Shown: positions 44,481 to 54,224 of the stretch, piece after piece
Layout of the letters: each line of letters begins with the position of its first letter
How positions within the stretch are numbered: the stretch's first letter is position 1
From: Shimia sp039969785
GTDB lineage: Bacteria > Pseudomonadota > Alphaproteobacteria > Rhodobacterales > Rhodobacteraceae
Assembly: GCF_039969785.1 (NCBI RefSeq)
Contig: NZ_JBDVNC010000022.1
Coordinates: forward strand, 1 to 64,000
Reading direction: 5' to 3'
DNA: 64,000 nucleotides
The notes under the pieces: model-generated
The model's database searches: none
What the model saw: the letters and a program-made list of their open reading frames with translations, nothing else
Told to the model about the DNA's origin: nothing
Translations under genes and position numbers: made by a program

Positions 44481-44924
44481 ATGACTCTCAACGACAAAGA
44501 CCGCCACTTGCTCGCCCTTCTGGAACAGGATTGCCGCCTGCCCAACGCGGATCTGGCGGAACAGGTCGGCATGTCCACCTCGGCCTGCTGGCGCCGCATC
44601 CGGGCTTTTGAAGACGCCGGACTCATCACCGGCTACGGCGCGCGTCTGCACCCGGAACAGATGGGGCTGGCGTTTCATGCCATTGTGCATGTTCAGCTGA
44701 CCCGCCACGACAAGCCCGCACTGAAACGGTTTGTCGAGGTGATCCAGACACGCCCCGAAGTGCGCGATTGTTACGCCACCACCGGCAGCGCGGACTATCA
44801 TATGCGCGTACGCTGCCCCGATATCGATGCCTATAACCTGTTTCTAGAGGACTTTCTCTTTACACTGCCCGCCGTGCGATCCGCCCAGACCAACGTGATC
44901 CTGCGCGACCTAAAAAACCGCTGA
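44481..44924 (+). CDS. Lrp/AsnC family transcriptional regulator
   Basis: A 147-residue regulator. The N-terminal helix-turn-helix is CRLPNADLAEQVGMSTSACWRRI, followed by an RAM effector domain (VRDCYATTGSADYHMRV). The start MTLNDKDRHLLALLEQD is used instead of a 42-codon longer frame. It is divergent from the indolepyruvate oxidoreductase gene, so control of aromatic amino-acid breakdown is likely. Confidence 0.92.
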   Translation: MTLNDKDRHLLALLEQDCRLPNADLAEQVGMSTSACWRRIRAFEDAGLITGYGARLHPEQMGLAFHAIVHVQLTRHDKPALKRFVEVIQTRPEVRDCYATTGSADYHMRVRCPDIDAYNLFLEDFLFTLPAVRSAQTNVILRDLKNR

Positions 44925-44987
44925 CCCCTTGCCCCGGCCCGCACGAACGGGCTAGGTCGATCCCAACTCCAAAGCCAGAGAATGCCG

Positions 44988-45425
44988 ATGACCCGCAATG
45001 TTTATCTTCTGAACGGTCCAAACCTGAACCTGCTGGGCAAACGCGAGCCCGAGATTTACGGCAGCACCACGCTCAGCGATGTCGAGACCAACAGCGCAAC
45101 GCTCGCCCAGGAACTGGGCCTGACCCTGACGGCCTTGCAATCCAACCACGAAGGGCAACTGGTCGACTGGATACACGATGCCCGCGACAACGCCGCAGCG
45201 ATCGTGATCAACCCCGGTGCCTACACGCATACATCCATCGCCATTCTCGATGCGCTCAGTGCGTTTGAGGGCCCGGTGATCGAAGTGCACATTTCCAACG
45301 TGCACACCCGCGAAGCCTTCCGCCATCACTCCTATGTCAGCCAGCGCGCAGATGGCATCATCGTCGGATGCGGCGTACAAGGCTATGATCTGGCCCTGCG
45401 CCGTGTTGCGGGAATGCTAGACTGA
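44988..45425 (+). CDS. aroQ: 3-dehydroquinate dehydratase, type II
   Basis: A 145-residue shikimate-pathway enzyme. The N-terminal LLNGPNLNLLGKREPEIYG includes the reactive Tyr loop. NPGAYTHTSIAI follows, and EVHISNVHTREAFRHHSYVS carries the catalytic His. The ATG at 44988 has AGAG at a better distance than the ATG two codons earlier. Confidence 0.95.
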   Translation: MTRNVYLLNGPNLNLLGKREPEIYGSTTLSDVETNSATLAQELGLTLTALQSNHEGQLVDWIHDARDNAAAIVINPGAYTHTSIAILDALSAFEGPVIEVHISNVHTREAFRHHSYVSQRADGIIVGCGVQGYDLALRRVAGMLD

Positions 45426-45430
45426 CCCAG

Positions 45431-45569
45431 CCGCACTATCGCCAGACCGCCGGATGGTGATCTGACCCGAAAAGTGGGCATTTTATGCCAGCCAAATTCC
45501 GCGCCGCTTTCAATCTGATACACGCCCACAAAATCGCCAGCCCGTGCGGGCGGTCTGGCGATAGCGCGG
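45431..45569. repeat. 139-base palindromic element between aroQ and tex
   Basis: The 21-base arms CCGCACTATCGCCAGACCGC... (45431-45451) and its complement at 45549-45569 match at 20 of 21 positions. Inside are a second pair, GTGGGC/GCCCAC, and a small hairpin GGCATTTTATGCC. It lies between two convergent genes and has no T run. It could be a MITE or REP-like element, or a long double-stranded transcript end. Confidence 0.7.
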
Positions 45570-45600
45570 CGGCCTGCGGCCTTGTTCCGCGCCAGACGCC

Positions 45601-47982
45601 TTATTTCTTCTTAAGCGCATTCATCAACGCGTCTCCCAACGCGCCCTGACTTTGACCACCACCCGGGGGCTTGGCACTGCCACCGCGCGGCCCACGGCCT
45701 TGCGGTCCGCCACCTTTGGGACCACGTCCCTGCGGCCCGCCTTGCGGCCCACCCTGCGACTTGTCCCGACGTCCATCGCCCGCGCCACGCGCCGTGCGAT
45801 CCTCGCGCGCAGAAGCGCCGCCATCCTTTTTCATGCTCAACCCGATGCGTTTGCGTGCCACGTCCACCTCGGTCACGCGCACCTTCACCACATCCCCGGC
45901 CTTGACCACCTCATGTGGGTCTTTCACAAACCGGTCGGCCAGCTGGCTGACATGCGCCAACCCGTCCTGATGCACGCCTACGTCTACGAACGCGCCAAAC
46001 GCCGCCACATTGGTCACTGTGCCTTCCAGCATCATGCCCGGCTTCAGATCGGTGATCGCCTCGACCCCATCAGCAAAGCTTGCCGTCTTGAAAGTGGGCC
46101 TTGGATCGCGGCCCGGCTTCTCCAGTTCGCTCAGAATATCACGTACCGTTGGCAGGCCGAACTTGTCGTCCACAAACTGCTCTGCCCGCACCCCGCGCAA
46201 CGCCGCTTCGTCCCCCATCAAACTTCGCACATCGCGCCCGCAGGCCGCCACGATCTTGCGCGCCACGCCATAGGCTTCGGGATGCACCGAACTGGCGTCC
46301 AGCGGCTCTTTGCCATCCGCGATGCGCAGAAAACCCGCGCATTGCTCAAACGCCACCGGCCCCAACCGCGCGACCTTTAGCAGCTCTTTGCGCGACGTAA
46401 ACGCGCCATTGGCGTCCCGATGCGCCACAACCGCCTCGGCCAATCCGGGGCCAAGCCCCGACACATGCGCCAGCAACGGGGCTGACGCCATGTTCAGATC
46501 CACGCCCACCGCGTTCACCGCGTCCTCAACCACCGCTTCCAGCGATTTGCTCAGGCGGAACTGGTCGACGTCATGCTGATACTGCCCCACGCCAATCGAC
46601 TTGGGTTCAATCTTGACCAGCTCGGCCAGCGGATCCTGCAACCGCCGCGCAATCGACACCGCGCCGCGCAGCGATACATCCAGATCGGGAAACTCGCGCG
46701 CGGCCAGTTCGCTGGCGGAATACACACTGGCACCAGCCTCGCTGACCACCACCTTGGCCGGGGTCGCCACCTTGGGCGGCGACAGCTTGAGCACATCCGC
46801 CACCAACCGCTCACTCTCGCGGCTGGCCGTGCCATTGCCAATCGCCACCAGCGACACATTATGTTTCGCAATCAGCCCGATCAAAACCGCCTCGGCCCCA
46901 CGCACATCATTCTTGGGCTGGAACGGATAGATCGTCGCCGTATCCAGCAACTTGCCCGTGGCATCCACCACCGCCACCTTGCACCCGGTGCGAATCCCGG
47001 GATCAAGCCCCAGCGTCGCCTTGGCCCCTGCGGGTGCTGCCAACAGCAAATCCTTGAGGTTGCGCGCAAACACCTGAATCGCCTCGTCCTGCGCCCGACT
47101 GCGCAGCTCGCCCATCAGATCCACGGTCATCGTCAGGCTCAGCTTGACCCGCCATGTCCAGCCCGCGACCTTGCGCAACCACATGTCACCCGGCCCTTGC
47201 CCGCGCGTTTCCAGCGTCGCCGCCACCATACCCTCGGCGCGTTCTTTTCCGCCTTCGGGGTCGGGGCCAATATCCAACGACACGATACCCTCTTTGCTGG
47301 CGCGCATCATCGCCAGCGCCCGGTGCGACGGCACCTTGGACCACAGCTCGGTATGCGCGAAATAGTCGGAAAACTTCGCGCCTGCCTGTTCCTGACCTTT
47401 GATCACCTTGGCGCTGACCAACGCCTCGCGCTGCAGAAACCCACGCAACTGCCCCAACAGGCCCGCGTTTTCGCACAGCCCCTCGGCCACAATATCGCGC
47501 GCGCCGTCCAGCGCGGTTTTCACATCCGCAACCTCTGCCGTCAGATAGCCCTGCGCCAAGGCCTCCGGGTCTGCCTGACGATCCGCCAGTATGGCCTCGG
47601 CCAAAGGCTCCAGCCCGCGTTCCCGCGCGATCATCGCCTTGGTGCGCCGCTTGGGCTTATAGGGCAGATAAATGTCTTCCAACGTCGCCTTGGTGTCAGC
47701 CCCGGCAATCGCCTTGGCCAGCTCGTCTGTCAGCTTGCCCTGATCCCTGATCGACCCCAGCACCGTCTCCCGGCGCGCTTCAAGCTCGCGCAGATAGGTC
47801 AGGCGTTCGTCCAATGTGCGCAATTGCGTGTCATCCAGCCCGCCTGTGACCTCTTTGCGATAACGCGCCACAAACGGCACGGTCGCGCCGTCGTCCAACA
47901 GCTTGACGGCTGCGCCAACCTGTTCGGCGCGCGCGCCGATCTCATTTGCAATGGTCCGGGAAATGCGTGCGCTGTTGTCCAA
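45601..47982 (-). CDS. tex: RNA-binding transcription accessory protein Tex
   Basis: A 793-residue protein with Tex N-terminal domain, YqgF-like domain (TLGLDPGIRTGCKVAVVD), helix-hairpin-helix part (NMASAPLLAHVSGLGPGLA) and an S1 domain near the end (LEGTVTNVAAFGAFVDVGV). The tail is Gly/Arg/Pro-rich (GGPQGRGPKGGGPQGRGPRGG), longer than in many Tex proteins. TTG at 47982 has AGGAGG eight bases upstream and gives the usual D-N-S-A-R-I start. The 262 bases upstream carry no gene. Confidence 0.94.
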   Translation of the reverse strand: MDNSARISRTIANEIGARAEQVGAAVKLLDDGATVPFVARYRKEVTGGLDDTQLRTLDERLTYLRELEARRETVLGSIRDQGKLTDELAKAIAGADTKATLEDIYLPYKPKRRTKAMIARERGLEPLAEAILADRQADPEALAQGYLTAEVADVKTALDGARDIVAEGLCENAGLLGQLRGFLQREALVSAKVIKGQEQAGAKFSDYFAHTELWSKVPSHRALAMMRASKEGIVSLDIGPDPEGGKERAEGMVAATLETRGQGPGDMWLRKVAGWTWRVKLSLTMTVDLMGELRSRAQDEAIQVFARNLKDLLLAAPAGAKATLGLDPGIRTGCKVAVVDATGKLLDTATIYPFQPKNDVRGAEAVLIGLIAKHNVSLVAIGNGTASRESERLVADVLKLSPPKVATPAKVVVSEAGASVYSASELAAREFPDLDVSLRGAVSIARRLQDPLAELVKIEPKSIGVGQYQHDVDQFRLSKSLEAVVEDAVNAVGVDLNMASAPLLAHVSGLGPGLAEAVVAHRDANGAFTSRKELLKVARLGPVAFEQCAGFLRIADGKEPLDASSVHPEAYGVARKIVAACGRDVRSLMGDEAALRGVRAEQFVDDKFGLPTVRDILSELEKPGRDPRPTFKTASFADGVEAITDLKPGMMLEGTVTNVAAFGAFVDVGVHQDGLAHVSQLADRFVKDPHEVVKAGDVVKVRVTEVDVARKRIGLSMKKDGGASAREDRTARGAGDGRRDKSQGGPQGGPQGRGPKGGGPQGRGPRGGSAKPPGGGQSQGALGDALMNALKKK

Positions 47983-48244
47983 GGGGTCTGCCTCCTGCCT
48001 CGTTGGGATGCCCTTCTTACCCACCCCGCCAGACGCCGCCAAGCGGGAAATACCAGCACCCGACCGGTCCGCGCCAATATGCCGAACACGTCCGTTATGT
48101 TATTTCATCTCAAAACCTTGCGTGCGCCATGTTAACCCCGGCAATTCCGCCTTTTCACACCGCCGCAATACCGACGCGATACCGACGGTCTGCCGACAGA
48201 TCATTATTTATCTAAATCAGCACGTTAACCATGATTCGACGCGC

Positions 48245-49330
48245 TCAACGCCCGCCCACGTCCTGCGGCGCAATCGACACGGTTTTGACAATCGCATAAC
48301 AGCGCGCACCCTCAACCAACCCGAGCGCATCCGCCGAACGCCGTGTCACCCGCGCCAAAACCGGTCCGGCAGGCGTTTTCACCGACACAATCGCACCCGG
48401 CCCATCGCCTGCGCGCACCGCATCAATCGTACCTTTCAGGATGTTCAGCGCAGACAGTCCTTTGGGTTCTTCACGGCTCAAAATCACGTCATGCGCCGCA
48501 ATCCGCACGCGGATCACCTTGCCCAGTTCTTCTGAAATACCCGGTAAAAACAAAGGGGTACCGGCTGCGTCAAGCTCGCTCAGACCATCATCGTGGTGCC
48601 TGGCCACGCGCGCATCCAACACCGCACCCACAGCCCGCACACCTGCAGGCGTGAACCCCGGATCACCCAGCACTTCACCCGCAGGCCCAACCCGCACCAT
48701 CCGACCGCCCTTAAGCGCGACAACGCTGGTGGCCAGCCGCGCAACTTCGGCGATCGAGTGCGTGACATACAGGATCGGGATTTTCACCTCGTCTCTAAGC
48801 CGTTCGAAATAGGGAATAATTTCAGCCTTACGCGCATCATCCAGTGCCGCCAGCGGCTCGTCAGCTAGGATCAGCCTGGGGGCCGCCAACAACGCCCGCC
48901 CAATCGCCACCCGCTGTTTTTCGCCCCCGGACAACAACGCAGGTCGACGCTTCAAAAGCGGCCCCAGCCCCAACATTCCGACAACCCGGTCAAACTCTTT
49001 CCCCTGCGCACGTTTACCGGCAAACCATTGTCCATAAAGCAAATTTTGCCGCACAGTCATGTGGGGAAACAACCGCCCTTCCTGGAATACATAGCCCAGA
49101 CGCCGCTTGTGGGGCGGCAACCACACGCCGGTTTTGCTGTCCTGCAAAACCCAGTCTCCAATCGCAATCCGAGCCGTGTCCGGGCGCGACAACCCCGCCA
49201 CTGCATTGACCAGCGTTGTCTTACCCGACCCCGACGCGCCAAACAGCACCGTCAGCCCCTCGGGCGTCTCAAAGGAAACGTCCAGAGAAAACGCCTCAAC
49301 CTCTTGTTTTACCGATACAAAAAGGCTCAT
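48245..49330 (-). CDS. modC: Molybdate ABC transporter ATP-binding protein
   Basis: A 361-residue ModC. Walker A is GASGSGKTTLVNAVAG, the signature LSGGEKQRVAIGRALL and Walker B LILADEPLAALD. A C-terminal TOBE/Mop domain follows (LSALNILKGTIDAV ... VTRRSADALGL) that binds oxyanion and tunes transport. It overlaps modB by four bases. Confidence 0.95.
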   Translation of the reverse strand: MSLFVSVKQEVEAFSLDVSFETPEGLTVLFGASGSGKTTLVNAVAGLSRPDTARIAIGDWVLQDSKTGVWLPPHKRRLGYVFQEGRLFPHMTVRQNLLYGQWFAGKRAQGKEFDRVVGMLGLGPLLKRRPALLSGGEKQRVAIGRALLAAPRLILADEPLAALDDARKAEIIPYFERLRDEVKIPILYVTHSIAEVARLATSVVALKGGRMVRVGPAGEVLGDPGFTPAGVRAVGAVLDARVARHHDDGLSELDAAGTPLFLPGISEELGKVIRVRIAAHDVILSREEPKGLSALNILKGTIDAVRAGDGPGAIVSVKTPAGPVLARVTRRSADALGLVEGARCYAIVKTVSIAPQDVGGR

Positions 49331-50022
49331 GATCCGCTCACCCGGCGGGCCAGATACCGTCCTATGTACTCACTCAGCAACAATGCTGCCATGGCTACAA
49401 ACACCGACACCGCAACCAACCTCAACGCCGCAGATTCCCCGCCCGGCACCTGCAAAAAGCTGTAGATCGCGGTCGGTAATGTGCGCGTCTGCCCGGGGAT
49501 GTTGGAGACAAAGGTGATTGTGGCACCAAACTCGCCCATCGCCTTGGCAAAGGTCAACACCGCCCCCGCCAGAATTCCCGGTAAAATCAAGGGCATGGTC
49601 ACGGTCAGGAACACCCAGATGCGCGACGCGCCCAATGTGCCAGCGGCCTGTTCCAGCCTGGGGTCCACCGCCTCTATCGACAAGCGCACAGCCCGCACCA
49701 AAAGCGGGAACGCCATCACCGCCGCTGCCAAGGCTGCACCGGTCCAGCGGAACGCGAACACGATGCCCAAATCTTTGAGAAAACTACCAAAAATACCTTG
49801 TGTGCCAAATCCCATCAACAACAGATACCCGGTTGCGACAGGCGGCAGGATCAGTGGCAAATGCACCAGCCCGTTCACGATCTGCTTGCCCGGAAACCGC
49901 CACCGCGCCAGAGCATAGGCGACAAACACGCCCGGGATCAAAGACCCCAGCGTGGCCCACAATGCCACCTTCAGCGACAACGCAATCGCGCTCCATTCCT
50001 CGGGGCCAAGCCAGTCGGTCAT
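49327..50022 (-). CDS. modB: Molybdate ABC transporter permease
   Basis: A 231-residue inner-membrane permease with five or so membrane helices and the EAA-like cytoplasmic loop AAGTLGASRIWVFLTVTMPLILPG that contacts ModC. PLVLPPVATGYLLL-like PLILPPVATGYLLL is the ModB signature. Both ends overlap neighbouring mod genes by four bases. Confidence 0.95.
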   Translation of the reverse strand: MTDWLGPEEWSAIALSLKVALWATLGSLIPGVFVAYALARWRFPGKQIVNGLVHLPLILPPVATGYLLLMGFGTQGIFGSFLKDLGIVFAFRWTGAALAAAVMAFPLLVRAVRLSIEAVDPRLEQAAGTLGASRIWVFLTVTMPLILPGILAGAVLTFAKAMGEFGATITFVSNIPGQTRTLPTAIYSFLQVPGGESAALRLVAVSVFVAMAALLLSEYIGRYLARRVSGS

Positions 50023-50810
50023 AACCCGCCCTCTGCCAGTACGCGAAACCCCTGTCGCTCAAACGCCGCTCGGGCCTGCGCACCCTGCAAAAAGGTCAAA
50101 AACACAGGCGTCACGGGGTTGTCTCGTGTGGTCAAACCAGCCACAGGATAGACAACATCCGGGGCGATGCCTTCTGGGAAAACCCCTACGATTTCAACAT
50201 CTTCACTAGCCCGCGCGTCGGTCTTATACACGATCCCCAACCGAGCCTCGCCCAGCGCCACCAGCGCCAGTGCGGCGCGCACATTGTCCAATTGCGCCAC
50301 CTGTGCCTGCACCTGATCCCATACCCCCAGAGCCTCCAGCGCCGCCTTGCCATATTGCCCGGCAGGCACCGCCTCAACCAGAGCCATCGCCAGTCGACCC
50401 TCGCCCAGCAGGGCCGGAATATCCTTTCCAACCACCGGACGTGCCACAGGTGTGCCGCCCTTTGGCGCGATCAGGACCAGCGTATTTCCCAGCAAATCAA
50501 CACGGGTGTCAACGTCGATCAGCCCGCCTTGCTCCAGATAGTCCATCCATTCGGAATTGGCCGACAGAAACACATCTGCGGGCGCACCATACGTAATCTG
50601 GCGCGCCAGGGCTGACGATCCGGCAAGCGACACAACCACCTGATGACCGGTCTCGGCTTCAAACGTGTCTGCAACGTCATCCATCGCGTTTTTCAGGCTG
50701 GCCGCAGCAAACACCACCACCTCTCCGGCCCGCGCCCCCGGCGTTGCAAAACACACCCAAAGCACCGTCACCAAAGCCGCTAAGCTGCTTATTCCAAGGT
50801 GCCTGATCAT
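50019..50810 (-). CDS. modA: Molybdate-binding periplasmic protein
   Basis: A 263-residue solute-binding protein with signal peptide (IRHLGISSLAALVTVLWVCFA) and mature start GEVVVFAAASLKNAMDDVA. The oxyanion-site blocks are LAGSSALARQI and PADVFLSANSEWMDYLE. Two adjacent ATGs (50813, 50810) fit; the second has the better distance to GGGAG. First gene of modABC. Confidence 0.94.
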   Translation of the reverse strand: MIRHLGISSLAALVTVLWVCFATPGARAGEVVVFAAASLKNAMDDVADTFEAETGHQVVVSLAGSSALARQITYGAPADVFLSANSEWMDYLEQGGLIDVDTRVDLLGNTLVLIAPKGGTPVARPVVGKDIPALLGEGRLAMALVEAVPAGQYGKAALEALGVWDQVQAQVAQLDNVRAALALVALGEARLGIVYKTDARASEDVEIVGVFPEGIAPDVVYPVAGLTTRDNPVTPVFLTFLQGAQARAAFERQGFRVLAEGGL

Positions 50811-50830
50811 CATTCTCCCGGGGCGGAACG

Positions 50831-50853
50831 CGTTATGTTTAAAGGGAATATCG
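50831..50853. promoter_or_regulatory. Possible Mo-box upstream of modA
   Basis: CGTTAT ... ATATCG, half-sites that are inverted repeats with one mismatch and an 11-base spacer, 20 bases before modA. ModE-type operators use CGTTATAT-like halves. No modE gene is present in the window, so this is tentative. Confidence 0.3.
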
Positions 50854-50942
50854 AAAAGCTGCCAATGTCGCAACATGCGCCTTCGTGGTTGAGCCACGCC
50901 TCATTGGTGCTACACATGTGCTGATCCTCGAAAGGAAGCCTT

Positions 50943-52223
50943 ATGTCTCAACCTCCTGTCCTGATCGCTGGTGGCGGTATTGGCGGTCTCGCCGCTGCTC
51001 TGACCCTGCACCAGATCGGCGTGCCCTGCATCGTGTTTGAAGCTGTTGAATCGCTGCGCCCGCTGGGTGTGGGCATCAACCTGCAACCCAACGCGGTGCG
51101 CGAACTGTTCGAGATGGGGTTTGACCGAACCGCACTGGACAATGTCGGGGTGCCGGCCAAAGAATGGGCACTGGTCGGGTTGAACGGCAATGACATCTAC
51201 GCCGAACCCCGCGGCGAGCTGGCGGGGTATAACTGGCCACAATACGCTGTGCATCGCGGAACGTTCCACATGATGCTCTATGATGCGTTGATCGACCGGG
51301 CGGGGGCGCAATCCGTACAGCTTGGCGCGCGGGTAAACGGCTATGAAAACAACGCCGACGGAACTGTTGCGGCCCTGATCGACATGGCCGACGGCACCCA
51401 GCGCCGCGAAACTGGCGCGCTGCTGATTGGAGCTGATGGCATCCATTCCGCGATCCGCGCCCAGATGCATCCCGATCAACCAGCCATCCACTGGGGCGGC
51501 GCGCTGATGTGGCGGGGCACCACCCGGTTCAAACCGGCTCGAACCGGATCCTCCTTTATCGGGCTGGGCACAGATCGCCAGCGCATGGTGATTTACCCCA
51601 TCTCCCCCCCGGACCCCGAAACCGGTGAGGCCGAGGTGAACTGGATCGCCGAAGTCACTGTCGACACCACAGAAGACTGGCAGAAAAGCGGTTGGTTCCG
51701 GCAAGTGGCCATCGACGATTTTGTGCATCATTTCAACGACTGGACCTATGACTGGCTGGATGTTCCCGCGATGATCCGGGGGGCGGACATCGCCTTTGAA
51801 AACCCGATGATCGACCGCGATCCGATCCCGACATGGCAGGATGGCAGCGTTGTCCTGATGGGCGATGCCGCCCACGCGATGTATCCGACCGGCTCTAATG
51901 GGGCCAGTCAGGCGATCATTGATGCGCGCACATTGGGCGCGGTCCTATTGGATCATGGCATCACTGCGCGCGCCCTTGCGGCCTATAACGACAAACTGTG
52001 CGGCCCGGTGTCTGAGCTGATCCTGCGCAACCGTGGTGCGGGGCCATTTGGGCTATTGGCGATGGTCGACGCCCGCTGTGGCGGCATGTTCGACAATATC
52101 GACGACGTGATCCCGCCACAGGAACGCGCCGATTTTATGGCCAAATACAAAGCCGCCGCCGGTTTCGCCATCGACACGCTGAACGCCGCCCCCGCCATCA
52201 TCCCGGCAGGGGCAAAGGTCTGA
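50943..52223 (+). CDS. FAD-dependent monooxygenase (PhzS/UbiH-like)
   Basis: A 426-residue group A flavin hydroxylase. The N-terminal FAD motif is IAGGGIGGLAAALTLHQIG. HRGTFHMMLYDAL and the DG motif LLIGADGIHSAIRAQM follow, then the second FAD block VLMGDAAHAMYPTGSNGASQAI. That last block is typical of the PhzS-like branch acting on heteroaromatic or hydroxybenzoate-type rings. It converges on the ABC transporter operon four bases away; substrate unknown. Confidence 0.9.
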   Translation: MSQPPVLIAGGGIGGLAAALTLHQIGVPCIVFEAVESLRPLGVGINLQPNAVRELFEMGFDRTALDNVGVPAKEWALVGLNGNDIYAEPRGELAGYNWPQYAVHRGTFHMMLYDALIDRAGAQSVQLGARVNGYENNADGTVAALIDMADGTQRRETGALLIGADGIHSAIRAQMHPDQPAIHWGGALMWRGTTRFKPARTGSSFIGLGTDRQRMVIYPISPPDPETGEAEVNWIAEVTVDTTEDWQKSGWFRQVAIDDFVHHFNDWTYDWLDVPAMIRGADIAFENPMIDRDPIPTWQDGSVVLMGDAAHAMYPTGSNGASQAIIDARTLGAVLLDHGITARALAAYNDKLCGPVSELILRNRGAGPFGLLAMVDARCGGMFDNIDDVIPPQERADFMAKYKAAAGFAIDTLNAAPAIIPAGAKV

Positions 52224-52227
52224 GACC

Positions 52228-53229
52228 TCAGGTAGTTTCGAACAGCTCTTGCCAGCGATGGCACGCCACTTCGTGCCCCTGCGAGCCTGCGTTCTCCAGC
52301 TTGGGTTCTTCAACCTTGCACTGATCCACGGCACTTGGGCAGCGGGTGTGGAATTTGCACCCCGAAGGCTGGTTTGTGGGTGACGGGATTTCGCCCTCAA
52401 GCTTTTGCGCCGACCCCCGGTCATCCGGGTCCAGTGATGGGATCGCTGAAAACAACGCCTTGGTATAGGGATGCTTGGGCGTCTCGAACAACCTGCGTGT
52501 TGGCGCGGTTTCCACCAACCGACCCAGATACATCACCGCGACGTGGTCACAGGTATGGGCCACAACCGACAAGTCATGGCTGATGAACATAAAGGTCAGA
52601 CCCAAATCGCGCTGCAGCTCTTTCAACAGGTTCAGAACGTCGGCCTGAATGGACACATCCAACGCTGCAACGCTTTCATCCGCGACCACAAATTTCGGAT
52701 CACTGACCAGGGCCCGCGCAATCGAAATCCGCTGTCGCTGACCGCCGGAAAAGGCGTGTGGAAACCGGCGCAAATGCTCAAGGTTCAGACGGCACTTGGC
52801 CGCAATCTCCCGCACCCGCTCATCCGTCTCGGCGCGCGAACTGGTCAGTCCCATCACCTCCAGCGGTTCGGCAATAATATCACGCACCGTCATACGTGGG
52901 CTCAGCGCGGCATACGGATCCTGAAAGATCAACTGCGCCCGTTTGCGATAATCCTTGAGTTCGGCACCATCTATTTCGGCCAGATCATACTGAACCTCAC
53001 CATCGTCATAGGTCGCATGCCCCCCTGTGATCGGCACCGCCTTAAGAAAGGCGCGCCCCAACGTGGTTTTGCCCGACCCGGACTCACCCACCAGACCAAA
53101 GAACGAGCCCTTCTCGATCTCGACAGACACCGCATCAACGGCCTTGAGAACCTGTTTGTTGAACAAACCGCTGCCGATGTTAAAGCCCACCGACAACCCG
53201 TCGGCGCGGATCAGAATTTCGCTGCTCAT
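52228..53229 (-). CDS. Oligopeptide-type ABC transporter ATPase (OppF/DppF-like)
   Basis: A 333-residue ATPase. Walker A is GESGSGKTTLGRAFL, the signature FSGGQRQRISIARALV and Walker B FVVADESVAALD. The C-terminal oligopeptide-transporter extension has Cys residues in CKFHTRCPSAVDQC that hold an iron-sulfur cluster in relatives. It overlaps the preceding ATPase gene by four bases. Confidence 0.92.
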   Translation of the reverse strand: MSSEILIRADGLSVGFNIGSGLFNKQVLKAVDAVSVEIEKGSFFGLVGESGSGKTTLGRAFLKAVPITGGHATYDDGEVQYDLAEIDGAELKDYRKRAQLIFQDPYAALSPRMTVRDIIAEPLEVMGLTSSRAETDERVREIAAKCRLNLEHLRRFPHAFSGGQRQRISIARALVSDPKFVVADESVAALDVSIQADVLNLLKELQRDLGLTFMFISHDLSVVAHTCDHVAVMYLGRLVETAPTRRLFETPKHPYTKALFSAIPSLDPDDRGSAQKLEGEIPSPTNQPSGCKFHTRCPSAVDQCKVEEPKLENAGSQGHEVACHRWQELFETT

Positions 53230-54224
53230 GCCCCTTCTCCTTCGGGATAAATATGACAGGACACTGCATGGTTTTCATCCAGCTGATACCGCTGGGGCAA
53301 TTTTGTCATGCAGGCATCGCCGACCACTTTGGAACACCTTGTGTGAAACACGCATCCGGGCGGACGTTCCAACGGAGAAGGAATGTCGCCGGGCACCGGA
53401 GTGAGTGGCGAATCCAAATCGTCCAGCTTGGGCAAAGCCGACAACAGACCACGCGTATAAGGGTGCGCCGGGGTGCGGATCACTTCACGCACCGGGCCCT
53501 CTTCGATCAGCTCGCCCAAATACATGACAGACACCTTGTCTGCGGTCTGGGCCACCACACCCAGATCATGGGTGATGAACACGATCCCCATATGGAATTC
53601 CTCGACCAGATCTTTCATCAGATCGATCACCTGCGCCTGAATGGTCACATCCAGCGCCGTCGTCGGTTCATCCGCAATCAACAGTTTGGGTCTGGTCGAC
53701 AACGCCATGGCGATCATCGCCCGCTGGCGCATCCCACCCGACAGCTCAAACGCGTATTGATCAAACCGCTTGGACGCGTCCGAAATCCCCACCCGGTCCA
53801 GCATCTCAACCGAAATTTCCTTGGCCCTGGCCTTGGACATTTTACCGTGCAACATCAGCTGTTCGGCCATCTGTTTGCCAATGGTGATCGCAGGCGCAAA
53901 AGACGCCATCGGTTCCTGAAAGATCATCGAGATCGCGCCACCGCGCACCACCTGCAATTCGGAAGCCTTGGTCAGCGACAACACGTCTACCGGCCCGCTT
54001 TCAGTGTGCAATGTGATTTTGCTCTCGGGGCTGTAGACCGCATTGCGGGCATTCAGATGCATCAGCGCCTTGGCGGTGACTGACTTGCCCGAACCGGATT
54101 CACCCACCAGCCCCATCACCTCGCCCTTTTCAAGCGAGAAACTGACATTATCGACGGCCGTAATCAGACCTTCATCGGTCTTGAATTGCAGCGTCAGGTT
54201 TTCAACATCAATCAGGCGGCTCAT
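53226..54224 (-). CDS. Oligopeptide-type ABC transporter ATPase (OppD/DppD-like)
   Basis: A 332-residue ATPase. Walker A is GESGSGKSVTAKALM, the signature LSGGMRQRAMIAMAL and Walker B LLIADEPTTALD. The C-terminal CVFHTRCSKVVGDAC block is characteristic of the OppD group. It is translationally coupled with the permease before it and the ATPase after it. Confidence 0.92.
   Translation of the reverse strand: MSRLIDVENLTLQFKTDEGLITAVDNVSFSLEKGEVMGLVGESGSGKSVTAKALMHLNARNAVYSPESKITLHTESGPVDVLSLTKASELQVVRGGAISMIFQEPMASFAPAITIGKQMAEQLMLHGKMSKARAKEISVEMLDRVGISDASKRFDQYAFELSGGMRQRAMIAMALSTRPKLLIADEPTTALDVTIQAQVIDLMKDLVEEFHMGIVFITHDLGVVAQTADKVSVMYLGELIEEGPVREVIRTPAHPYTRGLLSALPKLDDLDSPLTPVPGDIPSPLERPPGCVFHTRCSKVVGDACMTKLPQRYQLDENHAVSCHIYPEGEGA

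Noticed and set aside
46573..48135. A 520-codon plus-strand open frame
   Set aside because: Antisense to tex; composition is typical of a shadow frame rich in Arg, His and Gln with no domain.
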